Part shown: positions 5,611-7,354 of the stretch, piece after piece | How positions within the stretch are numbered: position 1 is the first letter of the stretch | How the letters are laid out: every line of letters starts with the position of its first letter | Assembly (NCBI GenBank): GCA_029858605.1 | Contig: JAOUET010000093.1 | Coordinates: 1-7,354 of the forward strand | Reading direction: 5' to 3' | From: Coriobacteriia bacterium | GTDB taxonomy: Bacteria; Actinomycetota; Coriobacteriia; Anaerosomatales; JAENZW01 | DNA length: 7,354 nt | Notes under the pieces: generated by a model | Seen by the model: the letters and a program-made list of their open reading frames with translations, nothing else | What the model was told of the DNA's origin: nothing | Database searches by the model: none | Translations under genes and position numbers: made by a program

Positions 5611-7354
5611 ATGAAGCAGGTGTTCCTGGGCGGGCCGTCAGGTGTCGTCGTGAAGGACGTCCCGGCTCCCGCGCTGGGCCCCGGCGAGGTTCTCGTGCGG
5701 GTGGCGCACTCTCTCATCAGCACGGGGACGGAAGGTGCGGACGTTCGTGGCACCGCCGCCAAGGCCGGATCTCCGCTCGAGCGCGTTCTCCGCGAGCCCG
5801 CGCTGGTCGCCAAGGCGGCCAAGAAGCTGGCACGGGACGGCTTCGGCGCCACCGCGGAGGCTGTCGGCGGAAGCGATTCTCGCGATCTGACCCCACTGGG
5901 ATACAGCGCCGCCGGAATCGTCGTCGAAACGGGATCCGATGTCCGCAATCTCTCCGCGGGCGACCGAGTCACTTGTGGCGGGGGCGGATACGCCAGTCAT
6001 GCGGAGTTCATCTCCGTTCCCAAGAACCTCGTTGCCCGCATCCCCGAACGTGTCTCGACGGAGCACGCCGCCTTCGTCACGCTGGGTGCTATCGCGATGC
6101 AGGGCGTGCGCCGCGCCGAGGCGGGCCTGGGCGATCGAGTGGGCGTTGTGGGCCTCGGCCTTCTCGGCCAACTGGGCGTGCAGCTCGCATCGACCGCAGG
6201 ATGCCGAGTGATCGCCTTCGACCTCGACGCTGACAGGGTCGCGCTGGCGCGCGAACTGGGTGCCTCCGAAGGCATCGTGTCTGACGAAGCCGATTCGGTG
6301 AACGCTGCGGTGGCATTCACGGACGGTGTTGGCCTCGACGCGGTCCTCATCTTCGCGGGCACGAAGAGCAGCGATGTCGTCAACGAGGCGTTCCAGATGA
6401 CGCGCGAGCGAGGTCGCGTCGTCATCGTCGGTGCCGTCGGCATGGATCTCGAGCGCAAGACGTTCTACGCCCGCGAGCAAGACCTGCTGATCTCGCGCTC
6501 CTACGGCCCCGGCCGCTACGACGCGGCATACGAGGAGGGCGGCCAGGACTATCCGGTCGCCTACGTGCGATGGACCGAGAACCGCAACATGGGCGAGGTC
6601 CTTCGCCTCATGGCCGACGGCATTCTGCGAATCGACCCGCTCGTCAGCGCCGTCTACCCTATCGAGCAGGCCGAGGAAGCGTATCAGTTCGCTCTCGAAG
6701 CTTCCGGTTCTCGCATCGCAACGCTGCTCTCGTACTCGCCCGCGGAGAGGCAGCCTACCGAAGAGGAGGCGATCTCGCGGGTTACCGTTCTGAGGACTGC
6801 GCCTGAGCCGAGCACCGACGAGGTACGGTTCGGCATCATCGGGGCCGGCTCGTTCGCTCGAACCTTTCACATCCCGAACCTCGCAAAGATGCCCGGGGGG
6901 CGCGTGCTCGCGGTCGCGGGACGTCGCGGACCTTCGGCCACATCTTCGGCAAAGCGCGCGGATGCAGTCTACGCTGCAACCGACCACGCCGAGTTGCTGC
7001 GCGACGGCGACATCGACGCCGTGATCATCGCGACACGACACGATTCCCATGCCTCGCTCGCAGCGGAGGCGGCACGCGCTGGCAAGCACGTGTTTGTCGA
7101 GAAGCCGCTCGCTCTGACTGCCGAAGACTGCGTCACCGTCGCAGAAGCCGTGGCGGATGCGGGCATCCTGCTGACCGTCGGCTTCAACCGACGCTTCTCG
7201 CCCCACGCCCAGCACGTCAAGCGCGTGCTCGATTCGCGTCGCGGACCCAGGCTGATGACCTACCGCGTCAACGCGGGCTTCAAGCCCGCCGATCACTGGG
7301 TCTTCGACCCGGTCGAGGGCGGAGGTCGAATCATCGGCGAGGCGTGCCACTTCT
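5611..7354 (+). CDS. Bi-domain oxidoreductase: MDR dehydrogenase fused to Gfo/Idh/MocA oxidoreductase (partial, C-terminus off right edge)
   Basis: The frame is open from ATG 5611 to the edge, 581 codons, with GGAGGT just upstream. Residues 1-375 are an MDR dehydrogenase-like half: a GroES-like part, then a Rossmann fold with GLGLLG at 181-186 and an acidic D204 that suggests NAD(H). The usual catalytic Cys of zinc alcohol dehydrogenases is replaced, since the loop reads LISTGTE (35-41), so this half is probably not a classical zinc enzyme. RSYGPGRYD (296-304) and GQDYPVAYVRWTENRN (311-326) are typical of the bi-domain family. Residues 404-581 start a Gfo/Idh/MocA half: FGIIGAGSFA (407-416), VEKPL (496-500), GFNRRFSP (524-531) and GEACHF (576-581) with the likely catalytic His580. 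Known bi-domain proteins are about 700 residues, so roughly 120-150 are missing. Such genes usually lie in surface polysaccharide loci, often near heparinase-like genes. The exact substrate is unknown. Confidence 0.9.
   Translation, partial: MKQVFLGGPSGVVVKDVPAPALGPGEVLVRVAHSLISTGTEGADVRGTAAKAGSPLERVLREPALVAKAAKKLARDGFGATAEAVGGSDSRDLTPLGYSAAGIVVETGSDVRNLSAGDRVTCGGGGYASHAEFISVPKNLVARIPERVSTEHAAFVTLGAIAMQGVRRAEAGLGDRVGVVGLGLLGQLGVQLASTAGCRVIAFDLDADRVALARELGASEGIVSDEADSVNAAVAFTDGVGLDAVLIFAGTKSSDVVNEAFQMTRERGRVVIVGAVGMDLERKTFYAREQDLLISRSYGPGRYDAAYEEGGQDYPVAYVRWTENRNMGEVLRLMADGILRIDPLVSAVYPIEQAEEAYQFALEASGSRIATLLSYSPAERQPTEEEAISRVTVLRTAPEPSTDEVRFGIIGAGSFARTFHIPNLAKMPGGRVLAVAGRRGPSATSSAKRADAVYAATDHAELLRDGDIDAVIIATRHDSHASLAAEAARAGKHVFVEKPLALTAEDCVTVAEAVADAGILLTVGFNRRFSPHAQHVKRVLDSRRGPRLMTYRVNAGFKPADHWVFDPVEGGGRIIGEACHF

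Noticed and set aside
5553..6233. Upstream ATG at 5553 as a leader peptide or alternative gene start
   Set aside because: The frame differs from that of the oxidoreductase and stays open for 226 Arg-rich codons with no family resemblance. It is a shadow frame, not a short leader peptide.
5638..7350. Minus-strand open frame of 570 codons at the right end
   Set aside because: It lies opposite the bi-domain oxidoreductase, whose Rossmann and EKP motifs are unmistakable. The minus-strand translation shows no family signature.

Overview
The window looks like the chromosome of a GC-rich, Gram-positive-type bacterium, most likely a deep-branching anaerobic member of the Actinobacteriota (Coriobacteriia or a relative). 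This rests on GC-rich codon use, G-rich ribosome binding sites, and two secreted proteins built from carboxypeptidase-regulatory-like beta repeats, one ending in cell-wall-binding-2 (CWB2) repeats. The lineage is an inference; there is no rRNA or other marker gene here.

There are four genes, two of them cut by the window edges. On the minus strand, in transcription order, they are: a small single-pass membrane protein of unknown function (5322 to 4618); a 973-residue secreted surface protein with six beta repeats followed by three CWB2 repeats (4532 to 1611); and the first 477 residues of a second secreted protein with a PPC domain set between beta repeats (1432 to beyond the left edge). On the plus strand a divergent gene begins at 5611 and runs off the right edge. 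It encodes a bi-domain oxidoreductase: an MDR (alcohol-dehydrogenase-like) half fused to a Gfo/Idh/MocA half, a family usually found in surface polysaccharide loci.

The 288-base divergent region (5323-5610) holds candidate promoters for both directions, a perfect 15-base palindrome, and a leader of about 100 bases before the oxidoreductase. In that leader one CCTCC segment can pair either with an upstream arm or with the Shine-Dalgarno sequence. Hairpins lie downstream of the membrane-protein gene (near 4600) and of the CWB2 gene (1555-1585); the second is a convincing terminator. The last minus-strand gene probably has its own promoter near 1495-1500.

Taken together this is a cell-envelope neighbourhood: two exported surface proteins, one membrane-anchored exported protein, and an enzyme probably acting on sugars or polysaccharide precursors. 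I see no CRISPR array, tRNA, rRNA, insertion sequence, phage gene or defence system, and nothing that can be called a new system with confidence. The points most worth a second look are the switch-like leader at 5511-5610, the tandem aromatic-rich surface proteins, and the unassigned C-terminal domain of the membrane protein.
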